Below are positions 9,181-17,422 of a DNA stretch of 64,000 nt, one piece after another. The notes below the pieces were generated by a model. It did not search any database. It was not told the DNA's origin and saw nothing but the letters and a program-made list of their open reading frames with translations. Position numbers and translations under genes: made by a program. Position 1 is the first letter of the stretch. The number at the start of each line of letters is the position of its first letter. This DNA comes from CAVPKN01 sp963832835 (lineage in GTDB: Bacteria; Chlamydiota; Chlamydiia; Chlamydiales; JAAKFR01): assembly GCA_963832835.1 (NCBI GenBank), contig CAWHVD010000001.1, positions 1,984,001-2,048,000 on the forward strand. The letters run 5' to 3'.

Positions 9181-10553
9181 CATCATTAAACGACAATTCC
9201 ACTGGGTCAAAGAATGGAGTTTCACACGATTGCAAGACTGAGGTAATAGATAATCAACAAGCCGCATCTATACCTGATTGGGTAGCAGATTTTAACAAGA
9301 CGCACGCGGTCATCCATACTGGGCAAACCTATATTCTGACGGAAAAATATGATCCACAATTGAAACGCGACACCTTCTCTCTTGAATCCGTCCCAAGCTT
9401 CCATACTTGGTATAAGCCAAAGAAAGACCCATCCGGTAAACAGTCGTTGTCAAAGCTATGGATTGAACATCCATTTCGACGAGAGTATCGTGGCATTATT
9501 TTTGATCCTTCAATAAAGGGCCATTACGGAGCCTATTACAACCTATTCCAAGGTTTTCCCATACCGCCAAAGCAGGGAGAATGCAGCCTTTTTTGGAAGC
9601 TTATAAGAGAAGGATTATGCGCCTGCTGTGAAGTTAAAAATTTATACGTTCGCAAATGGCTAGCTCATATGTTCCAACGACCATGGGAACTCCCTGAAAC
9701 CGCCATTGCATTCCGGGGTCAACAAGGCGTCGGAAAGGGCACCGTATTGCAGTATCTTTCTCGTTTAATTGGAAAACATTATCTCGAACTTGTGCAAATG
9801 GATCAAGTTGTCGGTCGCTTTAATGGGCATTTGAAAGATGTTATACTTGTTTACGCAAACGAAGCTGTGTGGGGAGGAACTAAATCTGCTGCAGGGGCAT
9901 TAAAAGCTATTATCACTGATAGTCATCAAGCTATAGAACTTAAAGGAAAGGACATCATGAGTATTCAAAATTTCAAACGATTGCTATTGAGTTCAAACGA
10001 AGACTGGATTGTTCCTAGAGATATTGACGATAGACGTTTTTTTGTGATTGATTGTTCAACACGCTTTAAAGAAGATCATCAATTTTTCAAAGAGCTGCAT
10101 GCTCAAATGGCTAATGGTGGGGTTGAAGCGCTGATGTACGACCTAGTGCATGAAGACATTAGTGATTGGCATCCAAGGAAAATGCCTATAATAGCAGACG
10201 GTTTTGATTTAAAGATTCGAGGAATGAATTCTCCTCACCAGTGGTTATACTACGCTCTCCGAGATAGCAAGATAATCATCGATGACTACAACGATATGTG
10301 GCCTCTAAATGATTTTTTCTATGTCAGTAAAAACAGAGTGTACAACAACTATAAACTCTACTGCGAGGACAGGAAAGAAAAGCCGGAACACGATGGCCTT
10401 TTTTGGAAGCGGGTACGCGAAGTGTTAAGCGAGATGCATGAGCAAAAACCTCACGGCATTTCAAGGACCGTTAAATTCCCCCCACTTTCAATAGCTAGAG
10501 GAATGTTTCAAAAGCACGCTAAGGCAGAAGGGGACAGCCTGTGGGAATATTAG
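9177..10553 (+). CDS. Phage/plasmid primase-helicase (DUF5906-like), island 1
   Basis: 458 residues. The P-loop RGQQGVGKGTVLQYL near residue 180 is followed by VILVYANEAVWGG (Walker B-like) and FKRLLLSSNEDWIVPRDIDDRRFFVID (sensor/arginine region). This is the superfamily-3-like helicase typical of satellite and plasmid replication proteins. It should unwind the island's own origin. The ATG at 9177 overlaps the upstream stop as ATGA; a GTG at 9171 is an alternative start. No N-terminal primase active site is evident to me, so it may be helicase only. Confidence 0.8.
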   Translation: MTSLNDNSTGSKNGVSHDCKTEVIDNQQAASIPDWVADFNKTHAVIHTGQTYILTEKYDPQLKRDTFSLESVPSFHTWYKPKKDPSGKQSLSKLWIEHPFRREYRGIIFDPSIKGHYGAYYNLFQGFPIPPKQGECSLFWKLIREGLCACCEVKNLYVRKWLAHMFQRPWELPETAIAFRGQQGVGKGTVLQYLSRLIGKHYLELVQMDQVVGRFNGHLKDVILVYANEAVWGGTKSAAGALKAIITDSHQAIELKGKDIMSIQNFKRLLLSSNEDWIVPRDIDDRRFFVIDCSTRFKEDHQFFKELHAQMANGGVEALMYDLVHEDISDWHPRKMPIIADGFDLKIRGMNSPHQWLYYALRDSKIIIDDYNDMWPLNDFFYVSKNRVYNNYKLYCEDRKEKPEHDGLFWKRVREVLSEMHEQKPHGISRTVKFPPLSIARGMFQKHAKAEGDSLWEY

Positions 10554-10899
10554 GGAGTTTGAGTGAACCAAGAGATATTTTTCACATGATTTACCTAAGT
10601 ATTTGATTATGAATATATGAACCAACTGAATCAAGTGAACCAAGTAAAATGAATATTATAAAAACATTAATCCTCTTCTTTATAGGAAGCATTGTTGTAA
10701 TACCGCCGATAAAACCACGTGGTTCAACTGGTTCAGCCGGTTCAATATTGATAGTGAATGAGATACAGATAAAGTCACCGGATTTATCTTTTACAACTAC
10801 CTGGTCTACTCGGCTAGGATATTTGTAGTGCGTGTAAATATACTATTCCACTGTGGAGTAGTTTAGAAAACAAAAAAAGTAAATTATGAAGTTAACATT
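10554..10899. other. Non-coding spacer with 9-bp-period repeats, possible replication origin
   Basis: 346 bp after the primase-helicase. Near 10619-10645 there are three 9-bp units of TGAACCAAC type in a row, and near 10730-10756 three units of the complementary type GGTTCAACT. A 59-codon frame (10649-10828) with a hydrophobic N-terminus crosses the second cluster but lacks a ribosome-binding site, so I do not call it. An inverted repeat at 10842-10863 (ACTATTCCA / TGGAGTAGT) precedes the next gene. Origin iterons are the inferred role. Confidence 0.4.
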
Positions 10900-11433
10900 A
10901 TGACAAACAAAAAACAATCAACTGATTGGAAAAATAATATTTATATGGAGATTGGCAAAGATGATCTTCCAGAAGATATATGGAACAGGATTTGTAGGAT
11001 ACGGAATCGACCAATACAACTCATCCGAGATGTTGAAGGCGGTGATCTGTACTGCAAAGATACCTTTATGTGTCGCTATACTATACCTAAAGGGTCTTTG
11101 GGATATGTAGTCGACTTTCCTGAAGAGTTCTTTTTGTCGGAGTATGACAAAGCTCTTATGGCCAATCCTGAAAATGAGGGATGTGTCCCGGTAATATTTT
11201 GCAGAAATGACATTGGGGAAATACCAGGCGTTGATTTTTTACTTCCCCAGTTTAATATCATTTTTCTATTGGCAGATGATTATGAAATCATTGATCCGTT
11301 TTGTGATCCATCTCTCTTTGCAATAGCTTGGAAGTGTGTCAAAAATCCCGGAAATGCTAACGAAGTTAAATATGTTTCCGATGACTCGTTTGCTTCAGGT
11401 TATTCTAGGTTTAAATCTCAGGTGAAAAAATAA
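10900..11433 (+). CDS. Uncharacterised island-1 protein
   Basis: 177 residues, no family recognised. A GNEI/MEIGKDDLPEDIW-like start leads to a mixed alpha/beta protein (GYVVDFPEEFFLSEYDKALM, FNIIFLLADDYEIIDPF). It lies 12 bp before the small-terminase gene and probably shares its transcript. A packaging-related or regulatory role is possible from position only. Confidence 0.55.
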   Translation: MTNKKQSTDWKNNIYMEIGKDDLPEDIWNRICRIRNRPIQLIRDVEGGDLYCKDTFMCRYTIPKGSLGYVVDFPEEFFLSEYDKALMANPENEGCVPVIFCRNDIGEIPGVDFLLPQFNIIFLLADDYEIIDPFCDPSLFAIAWKCVKNPGNANEVKYVSDDSFASGYSRFKSQVKK

Positions 11434-11445
11434 GGAGAAAAGTAA

Positions 11446-11871
11446 ATGCCAGCACCAAAAGGAAACAAATTTGCAGTCGGAAACAGCGGTCAGCCGCCCA
11501 GCAAATACACACAGGAGTTTATGGAAAAGGAAGCCATGGCTTTTATCATCTGGTTTTCTAATCCTGAGAATATTTACTTCAAACGATTTGCCTTGGAAAG
11601 AGGCTATCCGCCTGATGAACTTTCTCATTTTGCTAAGAAAAGCGAAGTGTTTAATCGAGCGTATACGTTTGCCAAGGCATGGCAAGAATGTAAGATCGTT
11701 GAAGGGGCTCTTTTCAATAAGCTGAACTCTAACTTTGCCAAGTTTGCAATGGCAAATCTCTCTGGTTGGTCGGATAAGCAGCAGTTATCGGGTGATACTG
11801 CAAACCCGCTAGCGTTTTTGTTACAAAAAGCTGACGGTCAATCAAAGGATTTGGTTAATGAAAACGGCTGA
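11446..11871 (+). CDS. Terminase small subunit-like protein
   Basis: 141 residues starting MPAPKGNKFAVGNSGQPPSKY, the charged opening seen in many small terminases and related packaging proteins. A helical DNA-binding region follows (ELSHFAKKSEVFNRAYTFAKAWQECKIVEGALFNKLN) and a C-terminal SGWSDKQQLSGD segment. A GGAGAAAAG site precedes the ATG. It overlaps the large-subunit gene by 14 bp. The small subunit normally recognises the packaging site on DNA, so in a satellite it would direct packaging of island DNA. Confidence 0.72.
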   Translation: MPAPKGNKFAVGNSGQPPSKYTQEFMEKEAMAFIIWFSNPENIYFKRFALERGYPPDELSHFAKKSEVFNRAYTFAKAWQECKIVEGALFNKLNSNFAKFAMANLSGWSDKQQLSGDTANPLAFLLQKADGQSKDLVNENG

Positions 11872-13348
11872 GCATCTGGAAGCGCAAAGCCGCCTTAGTG
11901 ATCCACTATGGCGGCTAAACAACCTCTACTGGATTATCGACAAAGCAGGTAACAAGTCGCTGTTTCAGCTGAATTGGGCGCAAAAAAAGATTTACCAAGA
12001 TATGTGGTACATGAATTTGATCCTAAAGGCACGCCAACTTGGTATCTCCTCTTTTGTGTGCCTTCTCTTTTTGGATCGTTGCTTATTCAACAGCAATCAG
12101 CATGCGGGTATCATTGCGCATACAAGGGAAGATGCCGAGGTTATGTTTCGGAGAGTAAAGTTTGCTTATGATAGCCTACCAGCCGAGCTTAAGGCTATTC
12201 TCAGTGTTAACACAGATAATGCCCGTGAGTTACATCTCAGCAATGGATCAACTTTGCGCATAGGCACATCTATGCGTTCAAGTACGCTGCAATACCTGCA
12301 TATTAGCGAGTTTGGAAAGATTTGTGCCAAGTATCCGGATAAGGCCAGAGAGATCATCACGGGCTCTTTAAACGCGATTGCTCCCGGACAATATGTTTTT
12401 ATTGAATCGACAGCAGAGGGGCGTGAAGGACATTTTTATGAAATGTGTAGAGAGGCACAAGCAGCTCAAGACTCGAATAAGACATTGTCTTGTCTAGATT
12501 TCCGGTTTCACTTCTTTCCATGGTGGCAACATAAAGACTATAGAATTAATTCCGATACGCTAGAGCTGCCATCATACTATTCTGGGTATTTTAGCATTCT
12601 AGAGAAGAAAATAGACTCTCAATTAGAGAAGTCCCAAAAGGCGTGGTATATTAAGCGCGCATCAACCCAAGGTGATGATATGAAGCGTGAATTTCCAAGC
12701 ACTCCGGAAGAGGCTTTTGAAACTTCTAATGAAGGACTTTATTATGGCAGACAGATCGCTGAAGCACGTCAAAGCGGACGTATACGTCGTGTTTATTATG
12801 ATGCCAATACATCAGTGCATACAGCTTGGGATTTGGGCTATAACGACTCTACAGCAATCTGGTGGTATCAAATCTGCGGGCAAGAGATTCACTTTCTTGA
12901 GTATTATGAAAACAGCGGAGAACCTCTTACACACTATCTACATTTAGTTAAAAACAAGTCGTATTCTTACGGTAAGCACATTGTACCCCACGACGCAGCC
13001 GTTCATGAATACAGTACCGGATTGTCGCGTGTAGAGGTAGCCCGTAATCTTGGGATAAACTTTACGATCGCGCCGGATGTTGCTTTAATTGATGGCATTG
13101 ATGCAACCCGTAACGTCCTTAATCGTTGTTGGTTTGATGAAATTAAATGCGCTGCGGGTATCAAGGCGTTGGAGAATTATAAAAAAGAGTGGAATGATCG
13201 TCATGGATGTTGGTCTAGTCGTCCCTTGCACAATTTTGCAAGTCATGGAGCTGATGCGTTTCGGATGATGGTCGTGAGTATAAATAAGCTGGTTAAGCAA
13301 GGTCTCACAGCTGAAGAATGGAGATGTTTACGTGCCATGCACATCTAG
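11858..13348 (+). CDS. Terminase large subunit
   Basis: 496 residues. An N-terminal packaging ATPase has LKARQLGISSFVCLL (P-loop-like, near residue 55) and later FGKICAKYPDKAREI and YVFIESTAEGREGHFYEM (Walker B/coupling region, near residue 170). The C-terminal RNase H-like nuclease has AWDLGYNDSTAIWW near residue 325, HDAAVHEYSTG near residue 375 and SHGADAFRMM near residue 465, supplying acidic metal ligands. It looks complete. No portal, capsid or tail gene is found in the island, so it would have to work with a helper phage's procapsid. Confidence 0.85.
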   Translation: MKTAEHLEAQSRLSDPLWRLNNLYWIIDKAGNKSLFQLNWAQKKIYQDMWYMNLILKARQLGISSFVCLLFLDRCLFNSNQHAGIIAHTREDAEVMFRRVKFAYDSLPAELKAILSVNTDNARELHLSNGSTLRIGTSMRSSTLQYLHISEFGKICAKYPDKAREIITGSLNAIAPGQYVFIESTAEGREGHFYEMCREAQAAQDSNKTLSCLDFRFHFFPWWQHKDYRINSDTLELPSYYSGYFSILEKKIDSQLEKSQKAWYIKRASTQGDDMKREFPSTPEEAFETSNEGLYYGRQIAEARQSGRIRRVYYDANTSVHTAWDLGYNDSTAIWWYQICGQEIHFLEYYENSGEPLTHYLHLVKNKSYSYGKHIVPHDAAVHEYSTGLSRVEVARNLGINFTIAPDVALIDGIDATRNVLNRCWFDEIKCAAGIKALENYKKEWNDRHGCWSSRPLHNFASHGADAFRMMVVSINKLVKQGLTAEEWRCLRAMHI

Positions 13349-13392
13349 TCCCTCTTTATCTATAGCATAGAAATAAATTTACAACAGAATCC

Positions 13393-13420
13393 TTGCAGTT
13401 GATATAGCGTATGCTATATA
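13393..13420 (+). promoter_or_regulatory. Promoter and palindromic operator of the hsd operon
   Basis: TTGCAG (13393-13398), a 16-bp spacer and TATATA (13415-13420) form a plausible promoter. It is overlapped by the palindrome ATATAGC-GTAT-GCTATAT (13402-13419). The next gene is an XRE-type regulator, so repression or timing control in the manner of restriction-modification controller proteins is inferred. Confidence 0.5.
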
Positions 13421-13462
13421 TTTATCCTTTATGCAAGATAAACCGCCAATGGAGCCATCGAT

Positions 13463-13690
13463 ATGAGCGAAATTAATGACGAGATTTCTATGCGCATTAA
13501 ATCAATGAGAAAACGCCTGGGCTTGAGTCAAGAGGAGTTAGCACAACGACTTGGCGTTAGCTTTACCACTGTGAATAGATGGGAAAATGGTCAAACAAAA
13601 CCGTCGAAATTGGCAAAGCGGCAGATTGATCTACTGTGCAAGGAAAGTGAAAAATTGGAAGGCGTATTAGGAGCAACTCATGGCAATTAA
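13463..13690 (+). CDS. XRE-family HTH regulator (controller-like) of the hsd operon
   Basis: 75 residues, almost entirely one helix-turn-helix domain: MRKRLGLSQEELAQRLGVSF...TVNRWENGQTKPSKLAKRQI. It overlaps hsdM by 11 bp and sits directly behind a palindrome, as controller genes of restriction-modification loci do. It probably regulates its own operon so that methylation precedes restriction after transfer. Confidence 0.8.
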   Translation: MSEINDEISMRIKSMRKRLGLSQEELAQRLGVSFTTVNRWENGQTKPSKLAKRQIDLLCKESEKLEGVLGATHGN

Positions 13691-16100
13691 AAAATCTGAA
13701 CTCTATAGCTCTTTATGGAAAAGCTGTGATCAACTGCGCGGTGGGATGGATGCATCACAATATAAGGACTACGTCTTAGTCCTACTGTTCGTTAAGTATG
13801 TCTCTGACAGATATGCAGGTCAAAAAGATGCGCTAATCGAGGTTCCTGCTGGTGGTAGCTTTTCTGATATGGTTGCACTCAAAGGCGATAAAGAAATTGG
13901 GGATAAGTTAAATAAAATTATTGGTAGACTTGCCGAAGCCAATGAGCTTAAAGGGGTCATCGACGTAGCAGACTTCAACGATGCCGATAAACTTGGAAAG
14001 GGTAAGGAGATGGTAGATCGTCTTTCCGATCTCATCGCCACCTTCAATACACCAGACTTAGACTTTCGCAATAATCGTTCCGATGGTGATGACATTTTAG
14101 GCGATGCTTATGAATATCTCATGCGTCACTTTGCGACCGAATCCGGCAAAAGCAAAGGGCAATTTTATACTCCGGCAGAAGTATCGCGCATCATGGCAAA
14201 GGTGATCGGAGTCAATACCGCAAAAAGTGCAGACCAAACGATCTATGACCCAACCTGCGGATCCGGCTCTCTGCTTTTGAAAGCTCATGATGAGGCTCGC
14301 TCAAATACCGGATTAAATCTTGCCCTCTATGGTCAAGAGAATGACAATGCGACTGCGGCGCTTGCTAAAATGAATATGATCTTACATCACTGCCCGACAG
14401 CAGAAATCTGGAAAGATAACGTTCTCTCAAGCCCTCATTTCAAGCAATCAAATGACACACTCAAGACATTCGACTTTGTAGTGTCTAACCCTCCCTTTTC
14501 TACAAAGGCGTGGAGTCATGGTTTCGACCCTTATAATGATACATATAACCGCTTTAACTATGGTATTCCGCCCACAAAAAACGGTGATTATGCCTTTTTA
14601 CTCCATGTTCTAGCTTCTTTGAAAAGCACTGGCAAAGGCGCAATCATTCTTCCTCATGGTGTACTATTCAGAGGGAATGCCGAGGCGGCTATCCGAGAAC
14701 AACTGATTAAGCGAGGGTTCATCAAAGGAATCATAGGACTGCCTGCTAATCTATTCTACGGAACAAGTATTCCTGCTTGCATTATCATCCTTGATAAAGA
14801 ACGGGCAGATGAGCGCAAAGGCATTTTCATGATAGACGCAAGCAAAGGATTTATCAAAGATGGGAATAAGAACCGATTGCGGGCACAAGACATCCATAAA
14901 ATTGTTGATTCATTCAATGACCAACATGGTTTGACCAAATTTTCCAGATTTGTTTCTCTCGATGAAATCGAAGCAAATGCATACAACCTCAATATTCCTC
15001 GCTATATAGACAGCGCTGAGGCTGAGGATTTACAGGACATTGAAGGACATTTACAGGGTGGTATTCCTGATCGCGATATTAATGATTTAGAGCGTTACTG
15101 GAAGGTTTTGCCCGGTGTGCGACAAGCTTTATTTACACCCGCTAATCGATCTGGCTACAGCCAGCTTGTTCAACGAGATAACATTAAAAACATCATTTTT
15201 GGACATCCAGAATTCAATAATTTCAACACATGGGTCAACTCTCTCTTTTCTGAATGGAAAAATGCCAACGCTTGGCATCTCACAAGCCTGGATATAGGGT
15301 CTAATCCAAAAAAGCTCATTGAAACGATATCAGAAACCATATTGGATGCATTCAGAATAGCCCCACTGCTTGACCCTTATGATATCTATCAACATCTAAT
15401 GAGTTATTGGGTTAGCACGATGCAAGATGATGTGTACATGTTGGTTCAGGATGGATGGAAAGCTTCGGTAAATGGTCAACCGAATATCGATTTGATTCCA
15501 CAAACACTTGTCATTGACCGCTATTTTCTCCCACATAAAAAAATTGTTGATAGTATCGAAGTTGATCGCGATAGGATCACCAGCCAAGTAGAAGCTTTAT
15601 GTGAGGAACATGGGTGCGAAGAGGGATTGCTAGAAGACGCTAAGAATGATAAGGGTAAACTCACCAAGGCAAGTGTTAAAGCACGACTAGCTACTATCAA
15701 GCATGACTCCGAATCAGATGACGAACGCAAGCTACTGAACGAATTTCTTGACCTACTTGACCAAGAAGCGGCAGCAAGCAAGAGACTAAAGGATACCCAA
15801 AAGGCATTGGAAATGGACGTTAACGCCAAATATCACACACTTTCAGAGTCCGAGATTAAAGATCTAGTTGTAGAGGGTAAGTGGTTGAAAGCCCTTGCAA
15901 CAGGTATTGAGACAGAACTGGAATGTATTTCACAAAGATTGACAGGGCGTATTAGCGAGCTTACAGAACGTTATGCAACTCCTTTATCGTCTCTTGAACA
16001 AGAAGTAGAGTGCTACCGACTTAAGGTCGGAAACCACTTGAAAAGGATGGGATTTGATTGGCAAGCAATGGCATCAGAACGTACAGGAGTTATCGCATGA
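13680..16100 (+). CDS. hsdM: Type I restriction-modification methyltransferase HsdM
   Basis: 806 residues. The N-terminal HsdM helical domain (SLWKSCDQLRGGMDASQYKDYVLVLLFVKYVSDRY) is followed by the N6-adenine methyltransferase core, with DPTCGSGSLLLKA near residue 191 (SAM binding) and the catalytic SNPPFSTKAW near residue 270. From about residue 450 there is a ~350-residue C-terminal extension with coiled-coil character, as in the long subclass of HsdM. With HsdS it methylates host DNA. Its stop overlaps the fic start (ATGA), so the two are translationally coupled. Confidence 0.93.
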   Translation: MAIKKSELYSSLWKSCDQLRGGMDASQYKDYVLVLLFVKYVSDRYAGQKDALIEVPAGGSFSDMVALKGDKEIGDKLNKIIGRLAEANELKGVIDVADFNDADKLGKGKEMVDRLSDLIATFNTPDLDFRNNRSDGDDILGDAYEYLMRHFATESGKSKGQFYTPAEVSRIMAKVIGVNTAKSADQTIYDPTCGSGSLLLKAHDEARSNTGLNLALYGQENDNATAALAKMNMILHHCPTAEIWKDNVLSSPHFKQSNDTLKTFDFVVSNPPFSTKAWSHGFDPYNDTYNRFNYGIPPTKNGDYAFLLHVLASLKSTGKGAIILPHGVLFRGNAEAAIREQLIKRGFIKGIIGLPANLFYGTSIPACIIILDKERADERKGIFMIDASKGFIKDGNKNRLRAQDIHKIVDSFNDQHGLTKFSRFVSLDEIEANAYNLNIPRYIDSAEAEDLQDIEGHLQGGIPDRDINDLERYWKVLPGVRQALFTPANRSGYSQLVQRDNIKNIIFGHPEFNNFNTWVNSLFSEWKNANAWHLTSLDIGSNPKKLIETISETILDAFRIAPLLDPYDIYQHLMSYWVSTMQDDVYMLVQDGWKASVNGQPNIDLIPQTLVIDRYFLPHKKIVDSIEVDRDRITSQVEALCEEHGCEEGLLEDAKNDKGKLTKASVKARLATIKHDSESDDERKLLNEFLDLLDQEAAASKRLKDTQKALEMDVNAKYHTLSESEIKDLVVEGKWLKALATGIETELECISQRLTGRISELTERYATPLSSLEQEVECYRLKVGNHLKRMGFDWQAMASERTGVIA

Positions 16101-17194
16101 GTTATTCCATCCCGACCCTACCACTTACTGTTGAATTAGAGACGAAACCGATTTTGAAAAAACTGGCTAAAGCGCATCAGGCACTCGCAGAATTGAAGGG
16201 GGTAAGCGGCATCATCCCGAATCAAAGTATTTTGATCAGTACCTTATCCCTCCAAGAAGCTAAAGACAGTTCAGCGATTGAAAACATCATCACAACCCAT
16301 GACGAGTTGTATAAAAGTGACGTTTCTGCAAAGCAATTTGCTAATTTTGCAGCCAAGGAAGTGTATAGTTATGCGGCTGCACTTCAGAATGGATACCAGA
16401 AAGTTAAGAAAACTGGGCTTCTCGTCAACAACCACATCCTAGAGATTCAACAGGCTCTTGTGGAGAATAGTGCTGGCTTTCGCAAACTTCCTGGGACTGT
16501 GTTAAAAAATGACCAGACGGGTGAAATTGTTTATAGCCCCCCTCAAGATGAAAGCCAAATTCGATTGTTAATGAACAACTTAGAGCAATTCATTAATGAT
16601 AACACTCTTAGCGATGCAGATCCTCTTATCAAGATGGCGGTGATCCATCATCAGTTTGAAAGCATCCATCCATTTTACGATGGCAATGGTCGTACGGGCC
16701 GTATTATCAATATTCTCTATCTCGTAAAGCTTGGGCTGCTGGATTCCCCTGTCCTCTATCTTTCTCGCTACATTAATCAAAATAAGAGTGAATACTATCG
16801 GTTGCTTCAAACTGTTCGTGACCAACAGGAGTGGGAAGCCTGGGTCCTTTATATTCTTGAAGGAATCGAACAAACTTCGCGCCAAACTACACATTTGATA
16901 CAGGGCATGAGGGATCTTATGCAGAATTATAAACATAAGATGCGAGAAGAACTGCCAAAAATTTATAGTCAAGACCTGTTAAATAATCTTTTTCGGCATC
17001 CTTATACTAAAATTGATTTCGTTATGAAAGAGCTGCAAGTAACTCGCATAACAGCAATGAAATATTTGGAAGAACTTGTGCGAATTGGCCTTCTTTCCAA
17101 ACACAAAAAATGGAAAGAAAATTATTACATGAATGACGCCTTATTTGAACTTTTACTCAACGTGGGTTCAAAACCGGAGACTCCACATGGGTAA
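16097..17194 (+). CDS. Fic-domain protein (putative AMPylase) within the hsd operon
   Basis: 365 residues from the ATG coupled to the hsdM stop. The catalytic Fic motif HPFYDGNGRTGR is at residues 191-202. An inhibitory-helix motif, S/TxxxE(G/N), is visible as SSAIEN at residues 58-63, so this is a class II Fic with intramolecular inhibition. The C-terminus has a winged-helix segment (FVMKELQVTRITAMKYLEELVRIGLLS). Fic enzymes transfer AMP or related groups to protein hydroxyls. Being between hsdM and hsdS, it may modulate the restriction complex or act as an abortive-infection element; its target is unknown. Confidence 0.88.
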   Translation: MSYSIPTLPLTVELETKPILKKLAKAHQALAELKGVSGIIPNQSILISTLSLQEAKDSSAIENIITTHDELYKSDVSAKQFANFAAKEVYSYAAALQNGYQKVKKTGLLVNNHILEIQQALVENSAGFRKLPGTVLKNDQTGEIVYSPPQDESQIRLLMNNLEQFINDNTLSDADPLIKMAVIHHQFESIHPFYDGNGRTGRIINILYLVKLGLLDSPVLYLSRYINQNKSEYYRLLQTVRDQQEWEAWVLYILEGIEQTSRQTTHLIQGMRDLMQNYKHKMREELPKIYSQDLLNNLFRHPYTKIDFVMKELQVTRITAMKYLEELVRIGLLSKHKKWKENYYMNDALFELLLNVGSKPETPHG

Positions 17195-17224
17195 AAATCG
17201 GCAAAACAGGAGTATATCAAATCT

Positions 17225-17344
17225 ATCATGTATACAAAATCGAGGTTTTCTATACATGATAAGCCCCTCATGTATACGAAATATCAATTTTCTATACATG
17301 ACACCTTCATCATGCATACGATTTCATGATTTTCTGTGCATGAT
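17225..17344 (+). repeat. Three tandem 42-bp repeats, each a hairpin, between fic and hsdS
   Basis: Units start at 17226, 17268 and 17310, with an exact 42-bp period. Each has arms of TCATGTATA / TATACATGA type around a 16-nt core whose A-run and T-run can extend the stem. The third unit has changed both arms (TCATGCATA / TGTGCATGA), with one mismatch. Possible roles are an operator array, an RNA processing or attenuation site, or a recombination site. The frame across it (17133-17429) is not a convincing gene. Confidence 0.75.
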
Positions 17345-17422
17345 CTATGCATTATGCCTTAAAAATAGCCGTTCCTTGTTCATTTTATTTAACCAACTAA
17401 TACTTATAATGTCAGGAAAACA

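Noticed and set aside
10649..10828. A 59-codon frame with a hydrophobic start after the island-1 helicase
   Set aside because: No ribosome-binding site and it consists partly of 9-bp repeats; kept only as a note in the spacer entry.
11858..13348. A complete prophage around the terminase genes
   Set aside because: No portal, capsid, protease, tail or lysis gene is present between 6.2 and 25.9 kb; the next genes are the restriction operon.
17225..17344. Possible mini-CRISPR
   Set aside because: Only three units, the repeats are palindromic along their whole length with no unique spacers of constant size between them, and no cas genes are nearby.
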